Shown piece after piece: positions 28,180 to 36,844 of a DNA stretch of 64,000 nucleotides. The stretch's first letter is position 1. Every line of letters begins with the position of its first letter. Source of the stretch: a marine gamma proteobacterium HTCC2143. Its GTDB lineage: Bacteria; Pseudomonadota; Gammaproteobacteria; Pseudomonadales; Dasaniaceae. A program made the translations under genes and the position numbers. The DNA is taken from assembly GCA_000169075.1 (NCBI GenBank), contig AAVT01000003.1:248001-312000 (forward strand), read 5' to 3'. The notes under the pieces are model-generated. The model worked only from the letters and a program-made list of their open reading frames with translations, made no database searches and was not told the DNA's origin.

Positions 28180-29028
28180 CTAAACCAATGTTGCCTCTGC
28201 GCTCATCGCCAGTGCACCGGACCCACTAAGAGCCCATAATTTAATCTGCGACCCCTGACGACAACCCTGCAAGCTAATCACATCGGTATCGACAAGCGGA
28301 GTTACTCCCCGGAAACTAAACGATGAAAGTTTAGCATCCGGTATTTGCTTAAATAACAAATCCAGTAACAATGTTGCCGTCAGAGGTCCGTGCACCACCA
28401 GCCCAGCATAACCCTCCTGCTGGGTCGAATAATCCCGATCGTAATGAATCCGATGACCATTAAACGTTAATGCCGAATAGCGAAATAGCATCACTGGATC
28501 CGGTGTAACGTTTCTTTTCCAGTCCGGGTCAGCCGGTGCAGGCTTTGCCGGCGGCGCTGCATTACTGGAGCTCGCTTCTCGATAGACTAGGTTTTGCCGC
28601 TCCTTGATCGCTAACTTTTCGCCACAAAAGATCTCATGCGCGACGGTCACAAAAACCAGCTGGCCGGTACTCCCAGATTTCAGTACAACATCCTCGATGG
28701 TCGATACTCGCTCGACAATCTCACCGACGATTAGAGGCGCCAGAAAATCCAACTTGCTGCCCGCCCACATTCTCCGAGGCAACGGCACCGGAGGCAGAAA
28801 ACCCCCTCGTTTAGGATGCCCATCAAGGTCTATCTCAGTCGCACTCACAGTCGGTAAAAAATACATCCAATGCCATGGCTGTGGCAATTCAGCGCCCGGT
28901 TTTGCCCTACTTTCGGGATAACCCAGAACAGCAGACAGGCCATTAACCTGAAATGGCGTTAATCGATCAGTAAGCGTTTCTTGCCTCCCTATCCACGCTC
29001 GCAATTCAGCAATATTGACGTCACTCAC
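28180..29028 (-). CDS. MaoC-like hydratase, probable itaconyl-/mesaconyl-CoA hydratase
   Basis: 282 aa, a double hot-dog protein. The N-terminal FAS1-type dehydratase half includes MYFLPTVSATEIDLDGHPKR and PLPRRMWAGSKLDF. The C-terminal half includes DPVMLFRYSALTFNGHRIHY followed by DRDYSTQQEGYAGLVVHGPL, with the hydratase His in the hot-dog helix. This two-part layout is typical of mesaconyl-C4-CoA hydratase and of the itaconyl-CoA hydratase of pathogen itaconate operons. The GTG start at 29028 lies 9 nt after the CoA-transferase stop, whose TAGGA supplies the RBS. Substrate is inferred from the operon. Confidence 0.78.
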   Translation of the reverse strand: MSDVNIAELRAWIGRQETLTDRLTPFQVNGLSAVLGYPESRAKPGAELPQPWHWMYFLPTVSATEIDLDGHPKRGGFLPPVPLPRRMWAGSKLDFLAPLIVGEIVERVSTIEDVVLKSGSTGQLVFVTVAHEIFCGEKLAIKERQNLVYREASSSNAAPPAKPAPADPDWKRNVTPDPVMLFRYSALTFNGHRIHYDRDYSTQQEGYAGLVVHGPLTATLLLDLLFKQIPDAKLSSFSFRGVTPLVDTDVISLQGCRQGSQIKLWALSGSGALAMSAEATLV

Positions 29029-29037
29029 GTAAAGATC

Positions 29038-30165
29038 CTATTCATTATGAAATTCGTTCCTAACCGAAGCAGTATGAGCACCTAGCGCGGGAACAGATCC
29101 TAAACCGGGGTTTTCTCCAGCAAAGATAACCGGCGGTGCTACGATATTGACCTCGCCCGACGGGGTTGCAATACTAGCTCTGCGCAATTGTGCATGATTT
29201 GATAGCTCCGCCACTGTGTTTACAGATCCAAACGCGATATTCGAGGCCTGAAAACGGCTGATCAATTCATCGCGGTCAAGCCGGCTAAATACGTAATTAA
29301 TGTCAGCATCCAACAACTTCCGGTTTTTACAGCGCTCGGGATTGCTTGCATAAGGAGCACTGTCAAACAGCTCCGGTCGCTTTAATACGCCTTCGCAAAA
29401 ACTCTGCCATTCTCTGTCGTTTTGGATAGAGATGACAACTTGATCGCCACTTCCACAGGCATAAGCTCCATAGGGCGCTATTGTCGGATGATTCAACCCT
29501 ACTCTTTTGGGAGCCTCGCCAGTGTAGTCCTGATGCAACAACGGTACGGTCATCCAATCGGCAAGGGCATCGAATAAGGAAACAGACAACCCCTGCCCCC
29601 GCCCAGTTTGCTGACGCTCTAACAATGCCTGCAAGACAGCTGCATGAGCATACATGCCGCAGGCAATATCGCACAGCGAAACGCCCACGCGCCCGGGCTG
29701 CTCTGGGGCGCCGGTAATTGACGCCAAACCGGTTTCGCACTGAACCAGTAAATCATAAGCTTTCATATCTCGGTAGGGACCAGCTTCACCATAGCCAGAT
29801 ATATCAACGGTAATCAGTGCCGGGTTGCTCAGTCGCAATTGCGCTGAATCAAACCCTGCGCGACGCGCAGCACCGGGCGCCAAGTTTTGAATAAAAACAT
29901 CGGCGGTTTTAAGAATTTTGGCCAACAATTCACAATCCCTAGAGTCTTTGATATTAAGACATATAGACTCTTTACCTCTGTTCAACCAAACAAAATAGGC
30001 GCTTTCACCATCGACGACATGATCATAACTGCGAGCAAAGTCTCCTTCTGGACGCTCCACTTTAATCACCCGAGCACCTGCGTCGGCCAGTCGTGAAGAA
30101 CAAAACGGCGCTGCTACCGCTTGCTCCATCGCGACAACTAATAATCCTTCAAGCGGTAATGCCAT
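29038..30165 (-). CDS. Family III CoA transferase (CaiB/Frc type), probable itaconate/succinyl-CoA transferase
   Basis: 375 aa from ATG 30165, which overlaps the acyl-CoA dehydrogenase stop (TGATG). Family III features: PLEGLLVVAMEQAVAAPFCS, LADAGARVIKVERPEGDFAR, VWLNRGKESICLNIKD, the catalytic-Asp region YDLLVQCETGLASITG and GVSLCDIACGMYAHAAVL. These enzymes move CoA between carboxylic acids. With the hydratase and lyase encoded downstream, activation of itaconate (or mesaconate/citramalate) is the most economical proposal. An in-frame TTG one codon upstream is less likely as start. Confidence 0.85.
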   Translation of the reverse strand: MALPLEGLLVVAMEQAVAAPFCSSRLADAGARVIKVERPEGDFARSYDHVVDGESAYFVWLNRGKESICLNIKDSRDCELLAKILKTADVFIQNLAPGAARRAGFDSAQLRLSNPALITVDISGYGEAGPYRDMKAYDLLVQCETGLASITGAPEQPGRVGVSLCDIACGMYAHAAVLQALLERQQTGRGQGLSVSLFDALADWMTVPLLHQDYTGEAPKRVGLNHPTIAPYGAYACGSGDQVVISIQNDREWQSFCEGVLKRPELFDSAPYASNPERCKNRKLLDADINYVFSRLDRDELISRFQASNIAFGSVNTVAELSNHAQLRRASIATPSGEVNIVAPPVIFAGENPGLGSVPALGAHTASVRNEFHNE

Positions 30166-31322
30166 CAAAAAGATTTCGGCATATTCAATTCTTGCGTGGC
30201 CACAAATGACAGAATAAGGTTGGTCGATATTGGCGCAACTTGGTATAACCGCGTTTCGCGGAATTTGCGCTCCACATCGTATTCTTGCGTAAACCCGTAG
30301 CCTCCATGCGTTTGAATACAGACGTCAGCAGCAGCCCAGGAAGCTTCCGACGCTAACATTTTTGCCATATTAGCCTCGGCACCGGGACGTTTTCCCTGAT
30401 CATAAAGATCGGCCGCCTGCTGCACCATTAGCGCTGCTGCCTCAGTTTGAATATGTGCCCGGGCAATCGGAAACTGAACACCCTGGTTCTGGCCGATGGG
30501 TCGACCAAACACTTCTCGCTCACACGCATAGTGCGATGACTTTTCGGTAAACCAGCGCGCGTCACCGATACACTCCGCCGCAATCAATATGCGCTCTGCA
30601 TTCATCCCGTCGAGAATACATTTAAATCCATTGCCTTCGCCGCCAATAACGTTCTCTGCCGGCACCCGTAAATCATCAAAAAACAATTCGGTGCTCGCAT
30701 GGTTCATCATGGTATTAATCGGTTTAATTGTTAATCCATTTCCGACCGCATCCCGCATATCAACCAACAGCACCGACATACCGTCCGTATGTTTACTGCA
30801 TTCATCCCGAGGCGTAGTCCTGACTAAGAGCACCATCAAGTCTGAATGTTCTGTGCGCGAAATAAAGACCTTCTGACCATTGACCACGTAATCATCACCA
30901 TCCCTGACCGCGGTAGTACGAATACGCGATGTATCAGTACCACTGGTAGGCTCGGTGACACCAAAAGCCTGCAATCGCAGCGACCCATCGGCGATTTTCG
31001 GAAGATACTTTTCTTTCTGCGCTTCAGTTCCATGCCTAAGCAGAGTCCCCATGGTATACATCTGCGCATGACAAGCACCACCGTTACCACCGCTGCGCTG
31101 AATCTCTTCCAATACAGCACAGGCCGCCGATAATGGCAGACCGCTGCCGCCATATTCCTCAGGAATCAGAATGGACAAATATCCCGCATCATTCAAAGTC
31201 TGAACAAATTCCGTTGGATACTCGCTACCGTCATCTAGCTTTCGCCAATAGTCACCGCTAAATTGGCTGCATAATTTACTGACCGCGTCGCGGATTTCTG
31301 GATACGTTTTCTCAAATGCCAC
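30165..31322 (-). CDS. Acyl-CoA dehydrogenase
   Basis: 385 aa. FAD-dependent acyl-CoA dehydrogenase fold: GSGLPLSAACAVLEEIQRSG, LQAFGVTEPTSGTDTSRIRT, VNGQKVFISRTEHSDLMVLL, VIGGEGNGFKCILDGMNAER and the C-terminal THGGYGFTQEYDVERKFRET, where related dehydrogenases carry their base region. I chose GTG 31322 (AGAGGTG ribosome-binding site; VAFEKTYPEIRDAV) over an extension to 31418 that would overlap the transporter gene. Its partner electron-transfer flavoprotein is not in the window. An acyl-CoA dehydrogenase also occurs in the P. aeruginosa itaconate operon, where its role is unclear. Confidence 0.9.
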   Translation of the reverse strand: MAFEKTYPEIRDAVSKLCSQFSGDYWRKLDDGSEYPTEFVQTLNDAGYLSILIPEEYGGSGLPLSAACAVLEEIQRSGGNGGACHAQMYTMGTLLRHGTEAQKEKYLPKIADGSLRLQAFGVTEPTSGTDTSRIRTTAVRDGDDYVVNGQKVFISRTEHSDLMVLLVRTTPRDECSKHTDGMSVLLVDMRDAVGNGLTIKPINTMMNHASTELFFDDLRVPAENVIGGEGNGFKCILDGMNAERILIAAECIGDARWFTEKSSHYACEREVFGRPIGQNQGVQFPIARAHIQTEAAALMVQQAADLYDQGKRPGAEANMAKMLASEASWAAADVCIQTHGGYGFTQEYDVERKFRETRLYQVAPISTNLILSFVATQELNMPKSF

Positions 31323-31335
31323 AGGTGCACCTCTG

Positions 31336-32820
31336 CTAAATGTTGTTTCGTAGTTTCGTTTTACTGTCTGGCTCGTGCCCCAATGGCAAAATCCTGAAAT
31401 TAATATAACTATATACAATTGCGATCAACGGATTGATCAAATTAAAGAACGCAAACAAAAAATACGCGTGTGTCGCCACACCAAGCGTTGCTGCCATAAA
31501 AGCGCCGCAGGTATTCCAGGGAATCAATACAGACGTTACCGTCGCCGAGTCTTCCAGGTTTCTTGACACATTCAGAGGATGCAAGTTTCGTTTACGAAAC
31601 TCCTCCTGATACATCCGACCCGGCACTACAATAGCAATAAACTGATCGGCGGTGATAATATTAGCACCTATGCCTGTAAAAATAAGCGAGCGGATTAAGC
31701 CACCTACACTGTGTACGGATGCTAATAATTTCACTAACAGACAGCTGAGAAAACCAGCGCGCTCCATGGCACCGCCGAACATCATCGCTGCAATAATTAG
31801 CCACACAGTATTTAACATACTGCTCATCCCGCCCTTACTCAGTAAGCTGTCTATAACTTCATTGCCTGATTGTGATTGGTAACCGTCAAACCCCGCTATC
31901 CAGAGACCTTTAACCAAGGTCATCCCCCCGCCGATACTCGCATCATTACCCGCCAGTCGAAGAATCGCATCAGACTGAAAAAACAGCGCCATCACCAAGC
32001 CTGAGAGCGCCCCAACAATAAGCGTAGGCAGTGCCGGCCATCTTTTTTGTGCTAAAAAGAACACTACAACGACCGGTAACAAATTATACCAAGCGATGTG
32101 GAACTGCTGTCGAAGGATATCATCCAATTGATTGATCTCCGACTCGCTCGCAGTCGCTTCTACACCGATCGACAACAGGCTAAATAATATCAGACTCAAT
32201 AAAAAACTGGGGACTGTCGTCCACATAAGGTTTTTAATATGGGCAAACAATTCAGCCCCGGCAACCGATGCAGCGAGATTAGTGGTATCGGAAAGCGGCG
32301 ACAGTTTGTCACCCAAATAAGCGCCAGAAATAATCGCCCCAGCAGTTATTTCAAGTGATAGCCCCATGCTTTGCGCGACGCCGATTAGGCCAATGCCAAT
32401 CGTGCCGGCCACCGTCCAAGAACTGCCAACACTCAACGCGACAACAGCACAAATTAAGCAGCTTGCAGGATAAAATACCTGCGGGGAGAGTAAAGCCAAG
32501 CCAAAACTAATCATTGCTGGGACAGTTCCAGCGATAATCCAGCACCCAATTAACATACCTACAGACAACAGGATCAAAATCGCGGTCATCGACATCGCAA
32601 TACTGTCTCGAATACCCTCCTGCATATCGTCCCAACTGCGACCATTTTTCATACCGATCACAGCCGCTAATAGGCCGCAGAGCATCAGCGAGATTTGATT
32701 GGCGCCATAGGAAGCGTCTTCGCCAAAAAGGTAAACAGACAGTGCCAGTAAAAAAATCAAACTAACAAGAGGGACCAGCGCGTCTGTTAACGATGGAGCT
32801 TTTATCGATGAAGAAGACAT
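31336..32820 (-). CDS. NhaC-family Na+/H+ antiporter-like transporter
   Basis: 494 aa with about a dozen hydrophobic segments. Family motifs: VALSVGSSWTVAGTIGIGLI, GAIISGAYLGDKLSPLSDTTNLA, FTGIGANIITADQFIAIVVPG and SVLIPWNTCGAFMAATLGV. The family includes Na+/H+ antiporters and the malate/lactate antiporter MleN, so the protein may exchange an organic acid rather than only cations. It is the first gene of the CoA-thioester operon, 13 nt before the dehydrogenase, which suggests uptake of the operon's dicarboxylate substrate. This is inference. Confidence 0.85.
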   Translation of the reverse strand: MSSSSIKAPSLTDALVPLVSLIFLLALSVYLFGEDASYGANQISLMLCGLLAAVIGMKNGRSWDDMQEGIRDSIAMSMTAILILLSVGMLIGCWIIAGTVPAMISFGLALLSPQVFYPASCLICAVVALSVGSSWTVAGTIGIGLIGVAQSMGLSLEITAGAIISGAYLGDKLSPLSDTTNLAASVAGAELFAHIKNLMWTTVPSFLLSLILFSLLSIGVEATASESEINQLDDILRQQFHIAWYNLLPVVVVFFLAQKRWPALPTLIVGALSGLVMALFFQSDAILRLAGNDASIGGGMTLVKGLWIAGFDGYQSQSGNEVIDSLLSKGGMSSMLNTVWLIIAAMMFGGAMERAGFLSCLLVKLLASVHSVGGLIRSLIFTGIGANIITADQFIAIVVPGRMYQEEFRKRNLHPLNVSRNLEDSATVTSVLIPWNTCGAFMAATLGVATHAYFLFAFFNLINPLIAIVYSYINFRILPLGHEPDSKTKLRNNI

Positions 32821-32944
32821 ATGAATGCTTAGTAAACTCCTGCACGTGCCACAAAAAACGCGCCTATCTTTAGAGTATCGACGTGAGAAGGCTCAAATAA
32901 CATCGTCTACTCGACATCTCTAGGAAAGTATTTTTTGCCACCCA

Positions 32945-33181
32945 TTAATTTGAATTGAGAATGAATAAAAGATTTTGAGCGTGCTCGGCAGCATCTCGAC
33001 CTAGGCTAGTTAAGTAACCGCCGTCTTGCTGAGAGACCAGGCCCTTGTTAAACAGCCGCTCAGTCGCCTCTATAACATCTGACTCAGCGCTACTGTGGAC
33101 CTTAATTCCCTCCTGGCTTGTATCAAGGTTGTAACGGGCGAGGATGTTAACTTCTTCAATAATTTGGTCTGTATAGGGCAT
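32945..33181 (-). CDS. Small conserved protein (TIGR02647-like)
   Basis: 78 aa: DQIIEEVNILARYNLDTSQE, GIKVHSSAESDVIEATERLF and GLVSQQDGGYLTSLGRDAAE HAQ. It strongly resembles the TIGR02647 family of small gammaproteobacterial proteins, which looks like a winged-helix-type fold and is sometimes annotated as DNA-binding. No function is established. It is separated from the transporter gene by 124 bp and from the TSUP gene by 47 bp, same strand. Confidence 0.75.
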   Translation of the reverse strand: MPYTDQIIEEVNILARYNLDTSQEGIKVHSSAESDVIEATERLFNKGLVSQQDGGYLTSLGRDAAEHAQNLLFILNSN

Positions 33182-33228
33182 GAATATTCCTTGTAAATAG
33201 ATTAGGACATGAACGAATGGTGATAATA

Positions 33229-33987
33229 CTAGAAGAGCAGTGCTGCCGCACTACCACAAATTGTCATGACGAATAGAAACCATTTCAACGTCGCCGGCTT
33301 GGCCCGTATAGCAAATTTTATAGCGATTTGCGCACCCAACATCATACCACAAGCCAACACTAACCCTGGCACCCACAGCACCTGATCGCGAACAACAAAA
33401 ATGGCTAATGCAACTAGGGTAAATGCAAGCGTGCAAACCACCTTAAGGGCATTGGTCCTTACAAGATCATAGCGGAGCGTTCCCGCCAGCGCTGCAATCA
33501 AAATGAAGCCGACTCCGGCTTGAACAAATCCGCCGTAAAAACCCGCCACTAGTAACCACCACCAGGCAGCAGGCCGATCCTTAACTCTAAAAGGTACCGT
33601 CCCCGCAGGTGGTGAAACCAGTGATGGTTTAACCAGCATAACAACGGTCATAGTCACCATTGCACCGAGCAGCAGAGGCTTGAGCAGACCAGTCGGCGCA
33701 AAAGAGGCGGCGACTGCACCCACTAAACCCCCTATTAGCGTCGGCAGCAATACCGGCCCAATGTCGTCAACAGGCAGCTTGTCGTATTTGTGGAAGCCCA
33801 GCGTCGCGACAACGGTTTGCAACACCACCCCCACTCTATTGGTGGCATTAGCAATGTCTGCAGGCATTCCCAAAATCATCAATGCCGGCAGCGTCAAATT
33901 GGAGCCTCCGCCAGCCAGCGTGTTTATTACTCCTGCCACAAGGCCTGTCGCCAACAAGAGAAACGCATGAGCAACCGTAATATCCAT
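33229..33987 (-). CDS. TSUP (TauE/SafE) family membrane exporter
   Basis: 252 aa with about eight membrane segments. The N-terminal TauE/SafE signature is AGVINTLAGGGSNLTLPALM, repeated in weaker form in the second half (FYGGFVQAGVGFILIAALAG). Family members move sulfite, sulfoacetate or other small organosulfur anions. No sulfur-metabolism gene is adjacent, so the substrate is unknown. Confidence 0.88.
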   Translation of the reverse strand: MDITVAHAFLLLATGLVAGVINTLAGGGSNLTLPALMILGMPADIANATNRVGVVLQTVVATLGFHKYDKLPVDDIGPVLLPTLIGGLVGAVAASFAPTGLLKPLLLGAMVTMTVVMLVKPSLVSPPAGTVPFRVKDRPAAWWWLLVAGFYGGFVQAGVGFILIAALAGTLRYDLVRTNALKVVCTLAFTLVALAIFVVRDQVLWVPGLVLACGMMLGAQIAIKFAIRAKPATLKWFLFVMTICGSAAALLF

Positions 33988-34038
33988 TGAAAAACCAATT
34001 GACTAACTAAAAATAAATGATGCTCTAACCGTCAAACT

Positions 34039-34734
34039 CTAGAAACTGCCGACGTTGTTTTTCTTCGCCGTCGACATAGCTCGCGTTAATACTATCCGCC
34101 GCCCAGATCCCAGTGCCTTTTTTTTGATGGTCAATATCATCGATTTTGTGGTCCACCAATGCGGCGACCCATCTACAATTACAGATACAAATGCCTCTTC
34201 ACCTGCCGACACCCTTGTGGTTTCCGCGGTAACTTTTGCCACCGTATACTCCCGCCCGTCAGTGTCCGAAACTGAAAAATCGCCCAATGCCATCGGCAGA
34301 GTAACCGAGGTTTCAGCTTCTCGATCCAGCGAAAAATTCAGATGGAACACGGACCGCGTTTTCTTTCGCGAATTTTTATGCGATTCAGACTTCTTGCCTC
34401 GCACCGACTCAATAACAATATCAACCAGAGAAATACTCAGCAGTCGATCGCCGACAAATTTTCGATCAGCAGCTTCCTCTGGTTGGTAAGATCGTACATC
34501 CCCGGTATATTCCCAACTGCCATTCGCCTTCAGTCGAACTTGTCGACCATCAGCAGCCGTCACCAACCGATCATCGGAGATATAAACCCAGCGCCCATCT
34601 TCGCTTAGCAGGATCTCACGCCCATCGATGCTGATTAGCTTCTCGTCGGCTGTCGCAGTCGCTATCATCGAAACTAGTATCACTGCATAGGTACTTTTGA
34701 CAAGAACCATAAAAAATACGTGTAAACCGTCCAT
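34039..34734 (-). CDS. Secreted protein of unknown function (DUF3157-like)
   Basis: 231 aa. A hydrophobic signal peptide is followed by a probable cleavage after ATATA. The mature protein starts with two related repeats, DGREILLSEDGRWVYI and DGRQVRLKANGSWEYT, typical of periplasmic DUF3157-type proteins, then a beta-rich domain (VFHLNFSLDREAETSVTLP; SAGEEAFVSVIVDGSPHWW) and a basic C-terminus. I do not recognise a function. ATG 34734 is used; ATG 34710 would also leave an intact signal peptide. It lies just downstream of dcd. Confidence 0.65.
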   Translation of the reverse strand: MDGLHVFFMVLVKSTYAVILVSMIATATADEKLISIDGREILLSEDGRWVYISDDRLVTAADGRQVRLKANGSWEYTGDVRSYQPEEAADRKFVGDRLLSISLVDIVIESVRGKKSESHKNSRKKTRSVFHLNFSLDREAETSVTLPMALGDFSVSDTDGREYTVAKVTAETTRVSAGEEAFVSVIVDGSPHWWTTKSMILTIKKKALGSGRRIVLTRAMSTAKKNNVGSF

Positions 34735-34749
34735 CCGTTAATGCCAGCC

Positions 34750-35319
34750 TTATGTTTTCGGAAGCGTTACCCCAGTTTGCCCCTGATATTTACCGCCCCG
34801 ATCTTTGTAGCTAACGTCACAAATCTCATCAGACTCAAAAAATAGCATTTGCGCGACGCCTTCGTTTGCATAAATTTTGGCCGGCAGTGTTGTTGTATTG
34901 GAGAACTCAAGCGTGACATGCCCTTCCCACTCCGGCTCCAATGGCGTGACATTGACAATAATCCCACATCGCGCATAGGTAGACTTACCCAAGCAGATAG
35001 TTAACACACTGCGGGGAATACGAAAGTATTCAACGGTGCGCGCCAAGGCAAAAGAATTAGGCGGGATAATACACTCACCTGCCTTAATATCGACAAAACT
35101 ATTTTCATCAAAATTCTTTGGATCAACTGTTGCCGAGTGAACGTTGGTAAAAATTTTAAATTCATCAGCACATCGAACATCGTAACCATAGCTGGACGTA
35201 CCATACGAGATCAGTCGTTCGCCAGCGTCGTTATACCGAACCTGACCGGCTTGAAAGGGCTCTATCATCCCCTCACTTTCAGCCATGCGACGAATCCAGT
35301 GGTCAGATTTTATACTCAT
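34750..35319 (-). CDS. dcd: dCTP deaminase
   Basis: 189 aa. It deaminates dCTP to dUTP to supply dUMP for thymidylate synthesis. Family motifs: [20 protein letters not shown], the catalytic region ILCLGKST-type ([20 protein letters not shown]), [17 protein letters not shown] and the C-terminal [15 protein letters not shown] that closes over the triphosphate. Length matches proteobacterial Dcd. Confidence 0.97.
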   Translation of the reverse strand: MSIKSDHWIRRMAESEGMIEPFQAGQVRYNDAGERLISYGTSSYGYDVRCADEFKIFTNVHSATVDPKNFDENSFVDIKAGECIIPPNSFALARTVEYFRIPRSVLTICLGKSTYARCGIIVNVTPLEPEWEGHVTLEFSNTTTLPAKIYANEGVAQMLFFESDEICDVSYKDRGGKYQGQTGVTLPKT

Positions 35320-35473
35320 AATAGTCCTGTAAGAAAGTGGTCAAAGCGTCTGTAATTTAGTGCCGAATGATAACGGCTTAGTGAGTCCGACACCAGACAC
35401 TAATCACTACCAACCGGGGTCGAAGTAACACTCAGAATCAATGTTCACTCGGAGACCTGTCTTGCATCTGACG

Positions 35474-36565
35474 TCAGTCATCCTGCATCGTAATATTTGG
35501 CATCACTGTCGCATCAGTCTGCTGCGATAGCTGCGCCCCCATACTACGAGCAATACCTCCATACAAAGCCGCTTCAACACCATTAGGCACTTTCACTACC
35601 GTCGGTAAGCCCGCATCGACATCTTGCCGAATGGCGAGCGATAACGGCAGCGAGCCCAATAACGGCACATGGTATTCTTCGGCTATGCGATCGCCGCCAC
35701 CGGCGCCAAAAATATGTTCTTGATGACCACATTCACTACAAATGTGAATCGCCATATTTTCCACAACACCGAGTACCGGAACCTCAACTTTATTAAACAT
35801 CTCAATACCTTTTTGCGCATCCAGTAGTGCAATGTCCTGCGGAGTGGTAACAATAACCGCACCAGCTAGCTCCACCTTCTGCGTCAATGTTAGTTGGATA
35901 TCGCCGGTCCCAGGGGGCATGTCGATAATCAAATAATCCAAGTCACCCCACCATGTCTGCGTAAGCAACTGGGTCAAAGCACCCCCAGCCATCGGACCAC
36001 GCCATACCATCGGTGTTTTATCGGTAACAAGGTAACCCATAGACATAGTTTTTAAGCCATGGGCTTCGATTGGCAATAGGTATTGTTGACCCTCTTGCTG
36101 CGGCCGTTGACTAGCGCCGACACCCAGCATCATTTGCTGACTGGGACCATAAATGTCGGCGTCTAATAATCCGACTTGCGCTCCTTCAGCCGCCAATGCC
36201 AACGCCAAATTGACCGCTGTGGTCGATTTCCCAACTCCGCCCTTACCCGACGCAACAGCAATGATGTTTTTAACGTTGTCCATACTACGAATGTCGCGCT
36301 GACTTTTAGCCGACAACACATCACAACTGATATCAACAGTCACCGAATTAATTCCAGGCACGTTGCTGAGTAATTCCACCATGTCATCATGCAGTTTCTG
36401 GATGATTGAAGCGGCCGGAAAACCCAGTACGATCGTAACGTTAACGGACCCATTTTCGAGTAAAATTGACTGAACTACGTCGCCAATCGGTATATTTATA
36501 CTCACAAGAGGAATTGAGTAGTTTTCCAGGGCTTTTTCTATTTCGAGTTCTGTGACTTCGGACAT
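35474..36565 (-). CDS. mrp: Mrp/ApbC iron-sulfur cluster carrier P-loop ATPase
   Basis: 363 aa. N-terminal MIP18/DUF59 domain (about 1-95), then the ATPase with deviant Walker A GKGGVGKST (residues 107-115), DADIYGPSQQ, DYLIIDMPPGTGD and the cluster-binding CxxC in AIHICSECGHQEHIFG. It carries and delivers Fe-S clusters in the cytosol. It is divergent from metG, a pairing found across gammaproteobacteria. Confidence 0.95.
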   Translation of the reverse strand: MSEVTELEIEKALENYSIPLVSINIPIGDVVQSILLENGSVNVTIVLGFPAASIIQKLHDDMVELLSNVPGINSVTVDISCDVLSAKSQRDIRSMDNVKNIIAVASGKGGVGKSTTAVNLALALAAEGAQVGLLDADIYGPSQQMMLGVGASQRPQQEGQQYLLPIEAHGLKTMSMGYLVTDKTPMVWRGPMAGGALTQLLTQTWWGDLDYLIIDMPPGTGDIQLTLTQKVELAGAVIVTTPQDIALLDAQKGIEMFNKVEVPVLGVVENMAIHICSECGHQEHIFGAGGGDRIAEEYHVPLLGSLPLSLAIRQDVDAGLPTVVKVPNGVEAALYGGIARSMGAQLSQQTDATVMPNITMQDD

Positions 36566-36844
36566 CGCTTTTCCTATGAATTCAAACCATTATCGGCAAA
36601 TGAAAGGATACATATTCCCGCTTCGCTGACCATCGCAGGGACTAATCGTCGGCCATTCTACAGCTATCCCCGCAGATCAAAACTAAGTATTTTAATCGGA
36701 TACTAGCATAAGCTCAAAAATAACAGCTTAAACAGACTCTTAGCGTCAGTTTGATAATGAAAAATTCACACAAAACAGCTATAGTATCGGCCGTTTATTC
36801 TTGATCAACGGCCCCTAACACTAATTTTGGTAATACATATAGCT

